From contig JALKBU010000156.1 in NCBI GenBank assembly GCA_023091735.1, positions 1 through 64,000 on the forward strand: a stretch of 64,000 bases of DNA. The letters are read 5' to 3'. Made by a program: the position numbers and the translations under genes. Positions 19,584-29,193 of the stretch are shown here, one piece after another. Within the stretch, counting starts at the first letter, position 1. Each line of letters begins with the position of its first letter. The DNA is from Trichomonas tenax. Lineage: Eukaryota; Parabasalia; Trichomonadida; Trichomonadidae. The notes below the pieces were generated by a model. It ran no database searches. It was not told the origin of the DNA and saw only the letters and a program-made list of their open reading frames with translations.

Positions 19584-21608
19584 ATGCTTGGAAGTCAGCA
19601 AACTTTCGAAAGCGTCTTAGACGACTTTTACGAGATGAAAATTGCTGATGACCAGCAGGAGGCCATACTTGATGACGATTATTCGAAATTCGTTGACCAG
19701 ATACAAAGAGGTTTGAAATTTAATGTGCTAAACATCGAAAAAATGCATATTGGTGTTCACGCGCTCAGTGGCGTTCAGCGACTTATGCGGTTTTTACCAA
19801 ATATAACAACATTAAATCTTTACGATAATTTAATTCGAGACAGCGGTTTAACGCCAGTGTTAAATATACTTAAACTCAATACGAAAATTCGATATTTAAA
19901 TATTGGATGTAATGATCTAGGTAACGGATGCTCACTTGCATTATCAGACATAATTCGAACGTCAACAATATCAAGTTTACAGATTGGCAGGCGTGAACTG
20001 GTTTGGCAAGCAAATAAAATAGGTGCAGATGGCCTATTCACAATTATTTCTACCATTATCGAAACAGATTCATTCAGAGCATTGGGTTTAGCAGGAATTG
20101 TTGAGCCTAAATCAAAGAAGGGACACAACAAAGTCACCACATCGCAGTTAATTGCAAATTTAATTGAGAAATGCAGAAATTTATCAACACTCGATATTTC
20201 ATATTGCTATTTAAATGACGAAGACCAAAAGATTTTGGAGGAGAGTTTCTCCAAAAACCAGAACCTGCATCACCTCACACTTGTTGGAAATTCATTTTCA
20301 AGAAGCTTCGGCGTTGCAAGAGGAATCTCGCAAATAGAAACTCTTAAATATCTCGATATCAGCAACTGCTCTCTCACACAAAGATCATGTGAAATTCTCG
20401 CTCAAGCACTTGCTGATGGATGGGGAATCATACAGCTGAATTTGTCTGATAATCCAATTGGTTCTGATGGTATTATCACTCTCTTCCAGTCTCTTATCGA
20501 TAATAATACACTTACATGTCTCAATATTTCGCATGTTGGTTTCGATAACACAGCAAATGATTCGATTTTTAGTTTTATGCAATCAGATCATGTAATTGAT
20601 ACTCTTGATCTCTCCAGAAACTACGCAGGTGATGATCTAGCGTTTGCAATTAGTGATACAATTGATACGAATCAAACAATCAGAAAGTTGAATATCAGTT
20701 CTTGCAGAATTACTGATGAAGGCGCTATTGCTATATCACTTGCTTTAGTCAACAATGGATGTCTCACTAAGTTGATAATTGAAGATAATTTCATTTCGAC
20801 TGCTGGTTGTTATCAGATGGTCGCAAATCTTAAGGATAACGAATGCATCAAATATTTGGGTGTCAAATCGAATCAAATAGATCATTTTGCTTATGAAGCA
20901 GTTGATACGTTATGCAAGCGAAATAAGATCGCCTACTATGATAAGCACCTTCAGCCACTTCGTAGAGAGTATGTTAGGCTTTCGATTGAAACATCCAAGA
21001 TGTCTCGAGTCAAAGAAACACTTGATGTAGTCAGGAAAATTAAAGATAACATCAATGAAAAAATTGATAAATTGAGCATCGAAAGAGAAAGTTATGAAGA
21101 CAAAACTCATGGAGAACTAAGCGAAATTTATAAGTCAATGGATGATTACAAGACAATGATCAAAGAAGAATCATACGGTCTCGATGATGCGATAGTAAAG
21201 AAACAAGAATTAGAAAAAGAACACACAGAAAAAATTTCCACTGTTCAGAGCGAAATTGATATTGATACTCGCAAAGCAAAAGAGGTTGAAGAGAAAGCTT
21301 CACAAATGGAGAATGGAACTAAATCAATACAGGAAGAGCTTCAAGGTCAAGCAGACCAGTTACAGCTGGAAATTGATGTAATCAAGAAATTGATCGAAAT
21401 GGCTGAAGAGAACTTGTCAACAAAAGAAAAAACACTCAAATGGAAGATTCCTGCTGTGCCATCAGATGAAGTTCTTGCAAAAATGGCCAGAGGAGAACTG
21501 CCATTAGTTCAACAGCCAGCTAAAGGATCAAAGAAAAAGCTTACGAAAGATAACTCGGCATCAACTTCGCTGAAATCAGCAAGAAGACTGCCAAAAATAC
21601 GGAAATAA
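19584..21608 (+). CDS. Leucine-rich repeat protein with C-terminal coiled coil
   Basis: The protein is 674 residues from the ATG at 19584. About twelve LRRs of the ribonuclease-inhibitor type (LNLYDN, LDISYC, LNLSDNPIGSDG, LDLSRNYAGDD and the like) span residues 60-440. A long coiled coil follows (about 470-620), then a Lys/Pro-rich tail. This LRR class with a coiled coil is seen in axonemal and cytoskeletal proteins such as DRC5 and LRRC74, but I cannot place it further. The start was moved from 19482 because the initiator box and promoter lie between the two ATGs. Confidence 0.85.
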   Translation: MLGSQQTFESVLDDFYEMKIADDQQEAILDDDYSKFVDQIQRGLKFNVLNIEKMHIGVHALSGVQRLMRFLPNITTLNLYDNLIRDSGLTPVLNILKLNTKIRYLNIGCNDLGNGCSLALSDIIRTSTISSLQIGRRELVWQANKIGADGLFTIISTIIETDSFRALGLAGIVEPKSKKGHNKVTTSQLIANLIEKCRNLSTLDISYCYLNDEDQKILEESFSKNQNLHHLTLVGNSFSRSFGVARGISQIETLKYLDISNCSLTQRSCEILAQALADGWGIIQLNLSDNPIGSDGIITLFQSLIDNNTLTCLNISHVGFDNTANDSIFSFMQSDHVIDTLDLSRNYAGDDLAFAISDTIDTNQTIRKLNISSCRITDEGAIAISLALVNNGCLTKLIIEDNFISTAGCYQMVANLKDNECIKYLGVKSNQIDHFAYEAVDTLCKRNKIAYYDKHLQPLRREYVRLSIETSKMSRVKETLDVVRKIKDNINEKIDKLSIERESYEDKTHGELSEIYKSMDDYKTMIKEESYGLDDAIVKKQELEKEHTEKISTVQSEIDIDTRKAKEVEEKASQMENGTKSIQEELQGQADQLQLEIDVIKKLIEMAEENLSTKEKTLKWKIPAVPSDEVLAKMARGELPLVQQPAKGSKKKLTKDNSASTSLKSARRLPKIRK

Positions 21609-21679
21609 AGTTTGTTTGTAGTTATTGCTATATATATTCATTTTTTGTAAAGAACTAATGTTAGGATTCAATTGATAAA

Positions 21680-21835
21680 ATATCGAAAACTGGATTACCC
21701 AGATTTGCCATAATTTGAGAGAAATTTATTTCATTAATAAAGAACTTGAAGAATTTGTGTTTGCTCCTTTAGATTCACCTATAATGGATGCTTCATTAAG
21801 TGCAAGCAATGATGTCATTAAATTTTTCAAATAAA
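21680..21835 (+). pseudogene. Possible short coding relic
   Basis: A 50-codon open stretch with a stop on each side and no good start reads WITQICHNLREIYFINKEL, then LEEFVFAPLDSPIMD and ends IKFFK. It looks more protein-like than its AT-rich surroundings, but is too short to assign. It may be a remnant of a multicopy gene. The rest of 21836-22475 is AT-rich with repeated GGAATTATTCC-like words near 22130-22370. Confidence 0.25.
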
Positions 21836-22475
21836 TTTTAGTACAAACTGTTGCAAATTTGATGAGTTTTGAATTGCAATCTTTTCACTAGTTTCTCAAC
21901 TTTCATAAAGTATTCTGCTAAAGCAATACTATATTACATGAATGAGCTCAATATTTGCTTCCTTGTGGGACAAGAGAACTTTGTTTTCATGACTGTTAAA
22001 TTTGTTAAATTCAAAACTCACATTCGATCTTTGTGGGGACTACTGTATGAGACACAGCATAGCTTGAAATAATCTATGCATTTCTAGATGCGACATTCAT
22101 TCCTCATAATTTCAAAAGTCTGTGTTGCAATATTCCTTTATTTGGAATTATTCCTAATTCTTATTCCAAATTCCAATTTTGCAGAATTATGCTTAATTCC
22201 TTTTTTAATTGTATATGCACATAAAGTGTCCAATGTGAGAAATTCCAAATTATAAAGTAATTCGAATAAATTGTTATATGGGCAATTCCAAATCATTTGT
22301 GAGGAATTCCTTATTTTGCATTATTCCAAATAGGACAATCTTGGAATAATGATACCTTTATTCCAATAAACTGTTTATTCAAATAAAGCCCATAATATTC
22401 AAAAAAATTATAAAATTTCCAGCAATTTTCACTTCATTTTTAATCAATGTAGGAACATGAGATTGAAAGTTTTTT

Positions 22476-22691
22476 ATGCAAGCTTTAAATTACTTTAAAG
22501 AAAGAGCCGAAGAAAGTCCAGATGAAAAATTTGCACTTAGCTTATGCTTTATGGAACTATTGAACAAAGATTTATCACCAAATTTAAAAGCTAATCCAGA
22601 TATTTCAAAAAGACTTAAAGAGTATAAAGCAAAAGATATTAGAATGTTTGTTGAATCAATTTCTAAAAAAATTAAAAGGCCCTACAGGTAA
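22476..22691 (+). CDS. Short ORF, unknown, perhaps a fragment
   Basis: The ORF has 71 codons: FKERAEESPDEKFALSLCF, a second helix ELLNKDLSPNLK and SKRLKEYKAKDIRMFVESI. It is all-helical and charged with convincing protein-like periodicity, but has no recognisable family. A TTCACTTCATTTTT initiator-like stretch lies about 45 bases upstream. It could be a small gene or the remains of a Sel1-like or kinase-family gene. Confidence 0.4.
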   Translation: MQALNYFKERAEESPDEKFALSLCFMELLNKDLSPNLKANPDISKRLKEYKAKDIRMFVESISKKIKRPYR

Positions 22692-22734
22692 ATCAAGAAA
22701 TTAAAGTTTTTGGAACTTTGGATAGAAAGATTTT

Positions 22735-22869
22735 GGCCTAATATTCAAGCCGTGTATCAATCAAGTCCACCATAAGAGCCAGAATTACAAAATTTCCAAA
22801 AACTGTTCCTTCCTGAACAATAAAACATCTTGGTGAACCATTTCGCTCTTTTGCAATTAAATAAAATTG
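22735..22869 (-). pseudogene. Possible coding relic on the minus strand
   Basis: A 44-codon open stretch on the minus strand reads LIAKERNGSPRCFIVQEG, TVFGNFVILALMVDLID and ends in TAA. It has no start codon. The composition is protein-like and AT-poor relative to flanks. It could be the C-terminal end of a decayed gene. Confidence 0.3.
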
Positions 22870-23078
22870 CAAATTATTGATTCAGTTATAAATTTTTCAA
22901 AATATTTCATCAAGAAATGAAATTTATTTATGAGCCACTGCGATGCATAAATGGGATCAAATACATAAATTTCCACTAACCTAAAAATATTTCATACATA
23001 TTTTTATTTTAAAGAGCCATATTTCATACATAAGTTGCACATATTATAAAGGAGCTTTTTCAGTTGTCAAATGTTATA

Positions 23079-23145
23079 TTTACATGTCAATTTTAGTTCA
23101 CTCGGCAAATTTCATATTTACATGTCATATATTTTTTACATGTCA
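23079..23145 (+). promoter_or_regulatory. Array of three TTTACNTGNCA elements before the lipase gene
   Basis: Perfect TTTACATGTCA copies begin at 23079, 23117 and 23135, spaced 38 and 18 bp, ending about 45 bases before the ATG at 23189. The ATG inside the first copy opens an in-frame extension of the lipase ORF, which I consider an artefact. Confidence 0.7.
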
Positions 23146-23188
23146 AATCAAAATTGTTCAAAAGAAAAAAAAACTTCAAAATTTTAAA

Positions 23189-24109
23189 ATGTCTGAAGAA
23201 TGCGTTGACATGGAGATGGCGAGGTTATGTATCACAATACAGGACTTCATGCCGTTTGGTGAACCCCTTCCTTCACCTTTAGAGAGGCAAATCACACGTG
23301 GAGGAAATGGATCAGGAAGACCTTATTTCTTTTTAGCTAAGGGTGATAACAACATCTACATTTCCATCCGTGGTGCATGCGAGCCAGGTGATTTCGTCAT
23401 CTGCCTAGATTTTGAAAGAGCTGATTTCGCAGGAGGCAAAGCTCACCGTGGCATTCTGGATGCCGCAAGGTGGGTCATTGAACAGTGCAAGCAGTACATT
23501 GACACATGCACAGGAAAAATCATTTGCACTGGTCACTCACTCGGAGGCGCTGTTTCTTCGATGATCTGCGCAGTTCTTAGACTGGAGCACAACATGAACA
23601 ATGCTTTTGCTGTTTCAATGGCTCCCTTCCCGATATTGTCACTAGATCTCAAAGAAAAAACAAAGAAATACATCATGTCGTTCGTTTATAACAATGATGT
23701 CGTTCCACGTTTGAACTCACGTAACATCGGAACCCTTGTCAACATGTTCTGCCCTCCAGGACCAAACCAACAAGGCGGAATTATGATGTTGCAAGGAATG
23801 CTTCAACAAATGATGTTTGGCATCATGCAGCAATCTGGAATGACCCAAAGTGGTGCTGATAGTGCTCTTATGCAAAAATTACCTGCATTAGTTCAAAGAT
23901 TAATCCAATTCTCACAAAGACCAGAACCTGTTGAACTTTATATGCCAGGAACATGCTATCACATTACTGCTACACCAGATGGCGTTGTTAATTTCAATAT
24001 TTATAATGAAAATCAACCACTCAATGTAATGTTCCTCATGAACGGATTAATGGACCACAATATGACTTATTATGTTGACAATATCATGTGTTGGGAAGGA
24101 CCTGAATAA
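23189..24109 (+). CDS. Class 3 (fungal-type) lipase, alpha/beta hydrolase
   Basis: The 306-residue protein has the nucleophile elbow GHSLGGA (Ser117), a likely Asp170 in NNDVVPRL and His258 in GTCYHIT, forming a plausible catalytic triad. The RGACEPGDFVICLDFE and AHRGILDAARWV stretches fit the first half of the class 3 lipase fold, as in sn1-specific diacylglycerol lipases. No signal peptide or transmembrane helix is seen, so it is likely cytosolic or peripherally membrane-bound. The Gln/Met-rich insert (about 190-220) may form a lid. The start was moved from 23084 because that ATG lies within promoter elements. Confidence 0.88.
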   Translation: MSEECVDMEMARLCITIQDFMPFGEPLPSPLERQITRGGNGSGRPYFFLAKGDNNIYISIRGACEPGDFVICLDFERADFAGGKAHRGILDAARWVIEQCKQYIDTCTGKIICTGHSLGGAVSSMICAVLRLEHNMNNAFAVSMAPFPILSLDLKEKTKKYIMSFVYNNDVVPRLNSRNIGTLVNMFCPPGPNQQGGIMMLQGMLQQMMFGIMQQSGMTQSGADSALMQKLPALVQRLIQFSQRPEPVELYMPGTCYHITATPDGVVNFNIYNENQPLNVMFLMNGLMDHNMTYYVDNIMCWEGPE

Positions 24110-24437
24110 TAATTTTTTCTTGTTGATAATATTTATATATATAACTATCATTACTCTCTATCTTCAAGATTATAAAACTAACTACAAACTGATTCTGAGC
24201 GAATTAAAAATATATTAATGATATCTTACAAAATATAATAAAGCATCGCTTAGCAATAGGGAATGTAACTATTTTCTTAATTAACGGCATTGGAATTTGA
24301 TTTAATATATAAAAAAATTAATATGTAAAGTAAATAATGAGTAAATGTATCATTTCATGAGATTTTTTTTCGTAACGCATTATCATACCCCACAAGATTT
24401 TTTTCGTTTATTTGCATCATCTATTTGTTTACTTTGA
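24110..24437. other. Convergent intergenic region
   Basis: AT-rich spacer between the lipase and the Cys-rich gene. No feature was seen. Confidence 0.4.
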
Positions 24438-24587
24438 TTAGCCGCATTGACCTTCTGGTTTTGATGTGCTGCAGCAGCCAGATTGTGGCTTTTGGGACTG
24501 GCAGCAGCATCCCTGTCCCTGCTGCTTGTTGCTACAGCACTCTTTCTTCTCTTGTGGCCTTCCAGCAATGCAAGATTTAAAAGACAT
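24438..24587 (-). CDS. Cysteine-rich metallothionein-like protein, 49 aa
   Basis: This small ORF has 9 Cys in 49 residues, arranged as single C6, pair C17-C18, triplet C27-C29, pair C38-C39 and C48. Gln, Lys, Ser and Gly fill the gaps (for example KECCSNKQQGQGCCC, QSGCCS). The start ATG follows TTTTGACAA, a word like other promoters here. Cys pairs and a triplet with no hydrophobic core suggest metal binding, as in metallothioneins or copper chaperones. The spacing matches no family I know. An overlapping frame (24383-24568) on the same strand is Ala/Lys-rich and looks like a shadow. Confidence 0.65.
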   Translation of the reverse strand: MSFKSCIAGRPQEKKECCSNKQQGQGCCCQSQKPQSGCCSTSKPEGQCG

Positions 24588-25118
24588 TTGTCAAAATGAA
24601 ATTAAAATCTTAAATCTTGATGTACATTGATTGGACTAAAATTATAAAACTCCAACAAATTTGTTATTAACTAATTAAAAAAGTGACAAAATTATATCAA
24701 AAAACATAAACTTTACTTGTCATAATGTCAAAAAAAATCATTAGCATCAATATATCCTCAATAGACTAATTACAATACCAATGAGTGCATTTAGGCATTA
24801 TACAAGCGTCCATATATCATTCTTTTCATCAAAGACAGCCTTCCACATTTAAAAAAATATGATGAAAAACACTTTTACAAAATAACATCAATATTCGAGA
24901 TAGCATAACTTAAACTTCTGTTGATTAGCAAACAGCAGTGATTTGAACATGATAATATTGGATAACAATATTTATGTATGCATAGTATAGCCCATAAAAA
25001 TCATGCTTTCGATAGACATTTTAATGAAATCATCTGTGGGCGGAGGGCAGCTTTTGAAGCACCTTTCGGGGACGGCATCTTGAAAAATGGATTTTCTTTT
25101 ATAAGACATGATGAAAGC
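24588..25118. other. Intergenic region with one TTTACNTGNCA element
   Basis: The upstream region of the Cys-rich gene holds TTTACTTGTCA at 24712-24722 and a TAATGTCAAAA nearby. The rest is AT-rich. A short GC-richer stretch near 25030-25075, just past the stop of the BspA-like pseudogene, may be former coding sequence. Confidence 0.45.
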
Positions 25119-26218
25119 TCATGGAAGAGCTGTGTCGAAGATTGATTCATTGCCGACGGATATTAAGGAGTCTACAAAGTTGAAATAGCAAAGGCTAGTG
25201 CAACCTTGGAATGCTAAAATATCGATTGATGAAAGAGATGGCGGAAATTCGATTAATTTCAATTTATTGCAAAATCGAAATGAGGAATTTCCAATAGACT
25301 TCAGGTTTGGTGGCAAGACAACGTGTGTAAGTGGGCCATTCCCATAACAGGTAAATCTAGGAAGACTTGTAACTGTCGGAGATCGGATTTCAATACTAGA
25401 GAGCGAGCTTATCGAAAAGATTCCCTCTTCAATCGTAGAAATGTTGTTCAAAACGACGCTGACATTTTGGAAATTTTCACAATAATTAAATGCATATTTC
25501 CCTAATGATGATATATTACGGTTTAATCGAAGGAATGAAAGTTTTAAACACCGCAAAAATGCAAATTCCCCAATTGACTGAGCGTTGCTTAAATCAAGAG
25601 GACCTGTGAGATTATAACATTCATAAAATGCTTTCAACTCAATACTAGTGAGATGATTTGAAAGAATGACATTAATGAGACTATAACAACTACTAAATTC
25701 ACTTTTCTCAATTGATTGAACATTGCTCAATTCAAGAGGTCCTGTTAGAAGTTCACAATTGTAAAATGCTTTCAACTCAATAGTAGTGAAATGATTTGAA
25801 AGAATGACATTAATGAGACTATAGCATCTATTAAATTCATTTTTCCTAATTGATTGAACATTGCTTAAATCAAGCGGTCCTGTGAGATTATAACAACCAA
25901 AAAATGTAAAATCTTCAATCGAAGTTACTTTATTTAAGCCAATAACTTCAGTGAGCTGAGAACAGCCTTTAAATGCATCAGCCCCGATTTTTAAGCTTTG
26001 TATTGGTTGAAAATGAACTAAGGCCTATTGTTACAAGGTTCGTAAAGACAGTGAAATTTGCAATATCAACAAGATCCGATAAGATTTATTATTGTCACGG
26101 CGTTATTCGGTGATGGGTTTAATATACTACAGTCACTGGTTCCATCGATACCTGTGATGGTATTGCTGCTAATGAGAAGGCTGTATTAAGCAAGAAAGAG
26201 AGAAAAAACAACAATCAT
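25119..26218 (-). pseudogene. BspA-like leucine-rich repeat surface protein, broken
   Basis: Minus-strand LRR_5-type repeats (IELKAFYNCELLTGPL, LSNVQSIEKSEFSSCYSL, LKSIGNSSFRFCNKL) run in one open frame from about 26018 to a stop at 25119. Upstream, homologous sequence continues in other frames (LVTIGLSSFS, and before it AVTIINLIGS) through two frameshifts near 26010 and 26075. It begins with a signal-like MIVVFSLFLA at 26218 followed at once by an in-frame TAA. BspA-like proteins are a very large trichomonad surface family. The usual C-terminal transmembrane segment is missing too. I call it a dead copy. Confidence 0.8.
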
Positions 26219-26453
26219 TAAATAAAAATATTGAATTAAAATCAAAAATTGTGATATATTGATATACTCATGATTGTGTGTTATATTTCATAGTTTTTTT
26301 TATCATTATTATGAGTTCGAGTAACACTAGTGAATTTGGTATCTACAGCATGTTGTTAATCCATATTTCATGTTCAAATCAAAATATCCCTGATTTTCAA
26401 ATTCTGATAGTCTATCGAATTTTTGTAAATAACATTTATAAATAAACAATTTC

Positions 26454-28490
26454 TCATTTTTCATCACCTGTTCCACGTCCAGACATACGAGATCGGCTTT
26501 GACGGGTATCAGCTAGTTTCTTGAGGAACTCATCCTTCTTGGCATAAAATTGATTGATAATTTCATCCGCTTGTTGGTCTCCGACATGAGTTTCAACTTC
26601 TGGCTTTGGAAGTGTTTTTTCTTGCTCAACAGTTTCATTGACTTTTCCATAGTGCTCCACCCAGAACGCTTCGAAATCCTTCTTGATTTCCTTTTTGTTG
26701 ACTTTGTTCATATCATCGATTGTCGCCAGTTCATCTTTCAATGCTTCAAGACGCTTTCTCAAGCCTTCATAGTTCGCCATTTTTTGATTGAGCTCCGGCA
26801 AAATTTGCTTTCGCTCATCTTCATCTTCTATTTCATTCAAAGTCTGGCGGACTCCTTCTATCTCTTGCTTCAGAGATTTTCCTGATGAACTGAGGTTCTT
26901 CGCTTCATCAACTTTCTCAGCATAAACTTTCTTGTTTAATTGGATCGCTCTGTACTTTCTGTGATTGACGATAAATTTCTGGAATGCTTCCTTTTTATCG
27001 ACCGGCTTCCTTTCTTGAACTATCCTTTGAGATGTTCCTGTGGATGTCTGTGTCCATGTGTCTGCTTTACTCTCTCTATTATTCAGCATTTTAACTAGAA
27101 CCATAATCTCGTTTTCATATTGCTTATTCTTTTTATTTAGAGCATTGACAGCTTTCTTAAGCTCTTCATCGGAGATGTTAGACTGCTTCTTAGGCTGTTC
27201 TTCGAAGGACTTCTCTGGCTTTATATCTCCATTCGAGAAATTTTGGTAAACATAGTCAACAACGAATTTAAATCTCGATGGATTAATCTGAGGGAATTGG
27301 GACTTCTGTTGTATGTAATTGTTTATTTCTTCAATAAGTTGCTTTTGTTCTTCATCAGTCATTGGCTTATCCTCTTCTTCACCTCTTGCAACAGCAAGTT
27401 CATGCTTCAGTCTAAGAATTTCATGTCTGAGCTTTTCAATAAGCACCTTTGGATCAAGAGATACATTCGCAGTCGCATTGTTCTTGATGCTCATAACTTG
27501 TGCAGCGAACTTAAGTGTATTTGTTGTGAAGTTGCTAGCATTAGGGTGGACCGCAGCAATCATAGATGTCATTGTGTTACCACCAAGGGAATCTTTCAAA
27601 TATAAAGTTAAAGCTGAGAGACGATATGGTATAAATTCTTGCTTTGTTTGAAGAGCATAAATAACTCTGTGCAAGTAATAAAGCGAAATGTTGATGAATT
27701 TTGCTTCAGTTATTTGTTTCTCTTGTTCAATTTCTTGAACAGATTCGGAACCAGCAAGATCGACGAAATTTAATTTTGATTCTCGTATTTCAGCTGTCTG
27801 AAGGTTTCTTCCATAAATGTGTATGGTAAAAATAACGTGGGAACGCGAGGAAACATCGTTAGCGTATGTTTCTGCAATTTGTCTATTTGTTTCACCTAAG
27901 AAAAGTGTTTGAAGCGCAGATTCGAAATCTTCGCATACTCTTAGTGGCGTACCACCACCTTCTCTGATTTTCATGATAATTTTGTTATTTGATTCAAGAA
28001 GTTCAACATGTTCTAATTTATTTAAATTTCTGTCCGCCATTGTCGAAGCATCCGTCAAAAGGTTAAAGCAGCTCGTATTATACATTTCGATGTAAGAAGT
28101 ACTGATTCTATATGTCCATTCGTTCTGTCTCTTGACTTGATTGTAAAGATAAGCGACGCTTCGAGGAATGATACCTCTATCCTCGTATGAGTCACCTCCT
28201 GTGAGTGTGTAAGTTTTGCCTGAGCCTGTCTGTCCGTACGCGAATAATGTTGCATTATATCCTTCTAGAGCGTGATCAATCAGAGGTTTCGCGATATTAT
28301 CGAAGATTGTAGGCTGTTTTGTCTCTTTACCGAACACTTTCGAGAAAGCAGGCGTGGAAAAACTATTTCCAATTCTAATTTTGTGCTCGTCGAGTTCATC
28401 AATCTTCAGCTCTGAGTCTTCTGGAATGGAGTTTGAAGCTGGACGAATTCTGATGTAAACTTTGATATTTCCTCCGCTTTTATCGGTCAT
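26454..28490 (-). CDS. KIF6: Kinesin-9 family, KIF6-type motor
   Basis: The 678-residue protein has an N-terminal motor domain (about 8-345) with P-loop GQTGSGKT (86-93), switch I SSRSHVIF, switch II DLAGSE and the conserved DSLGGNTMTSMIA. The blocks FLGETNRQIAET and ITEAKFINISLYYLHRVI, and the neck following the motor, match KIF6 rather than other kinesins. A coiled coil spans about 350-640. Kinesin-9 motors are flagellar or ciliary in protists and animals. IFT140 lies 6 kb away, but the two are separate units. Unusually, DLAGSESVQE lacks the common Arg. Confidence 0.92.
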   Translation of the reverse strand: MTDKSGGNIKVYIRIRPASNSIPEDSELKIDELDEHKIRIGNSFSTPAFSKVFGKETKQPTIFDNIAKPLIDHALEGYNATLFAYGQTGSGKTYTLTGGDSYEDRGIIPRSVAYLYNQVKRQNEWTYRISTSYIEMYNTSCFNLLTDASTMADRNLNKLEHVELLESNNKIIMKIREGGGTPLRVCEDFESALQTLFLGETNRQIAETYANDVSSRSHVIFTIHIYGRNLQTAEIRESKLNFVDLAGSESVQEIEQEKQITEAKFINISLYYLHRVIYALQTKQEFIPYRLSALTLYLKDSLGGNTMTSMIAAVHPNASNFTTNTLKFAAQVMSIKNNATANVSLDPKVLIEKLRHEILRLKHELAVARGEEEDKPMTDEEQKQLIEEINNYIQQKSQFPQINPSRFKFVVDYVYQNFSNGDIKPEKSFEEQPKKQSNISDEELKKAVNALNKKNKQYENEIMVLVKMLNNRESKADTWTQTSTGTSQRIVQERKPVDKKEAFQKFIVNHRKYRAIQLNKKVYAEKVDEAKNLSSSGKSLKQEIEGVRQTLNEIEDEDERKQILPELNQKMANYEGLRKRLEALKDELATIDDMNKVNKKEIKKDFEAFWVEHYGKVNETVEQEKTLPKPEVETHVGDQQADEIINQFYAKKDEFLKKLADTRQSRSRMSGRGTGDEK

Positions 28491-29193
28491 TTATTTTTTT
28501 ATAAACAAACTTTTTCACAAAATATTCTATGGGATCTCACAAATTGTAAAATTTTAAATTTTGATCGTTTTTATATCTTTGATGCGATTTTGGACCTCCA
28601 CTGCATGAAATAAGTTATATTGGGTACTATTTGTGTTTATATTTTTAATAGCATCAAATAAATATCTAATTTAATAATGGAACATATATTCAACAATATG
28701 TTATTCAATTTCCATTCTTCTATTGACATACAAGCATGCGGATAATTATTCTATTGGTTCCCTGCTTATATTACAGCAATCAAATAAATATCAAAAAAAA
28801 AAAAAAAAAAAAAAAATCAGTAATACCCACAATTGTAATTCATGTCTTTTTTTATCGAGCTATTTACGTCTGCATACGGTAGGAGTTCCAAATGAAAAAT
28901 ATAGATATCAATCATCAATAAATTAATATCACATGATTGGTAGTGCATTGTTGTATGCTTTTACTTGGCTTTAAGCATTTCTCTTAAAACTATGATACAT
29001 TGATGATTATTGATTCACAAAAATTATTTTTGAAAATGTCTTGCATTATATATTTCCATCAAGCAGAAGCACGTGTAATATTATTTGATAGTCTATACAT
29101 TTGATAAATTCAACTCCAATAAATAAATCAAAATAAAGAAAATGCTTTGACATTTTGTCAAAAAATAAATTTACAGTGTCAAAAATATTAAAT
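28491..29193. other. Intergenic region with a 25-base poly-A run and promoter words
   Basis: An uninterrupted A run occupies 28793-28817. Before the BTB gene lie GACATTTTGTCAA and TTTACAGTGTCAA, weak relatives of the TTTACNTGNCA element, within 45 bases of the start. A 67-codon ORF across the A run is chance. Confidence 0.5.

Noticed and set aside
23084..23188. N-terminal extension of the lipase
   Set aside because: It translates promoter elements (repeated FTCH and FTCQ text from TTTACATGTCA).
28723..28926. ORF spanning the poly-A run
   Set aside because: It is created by the A run as poly-Lys; no other coding sign.
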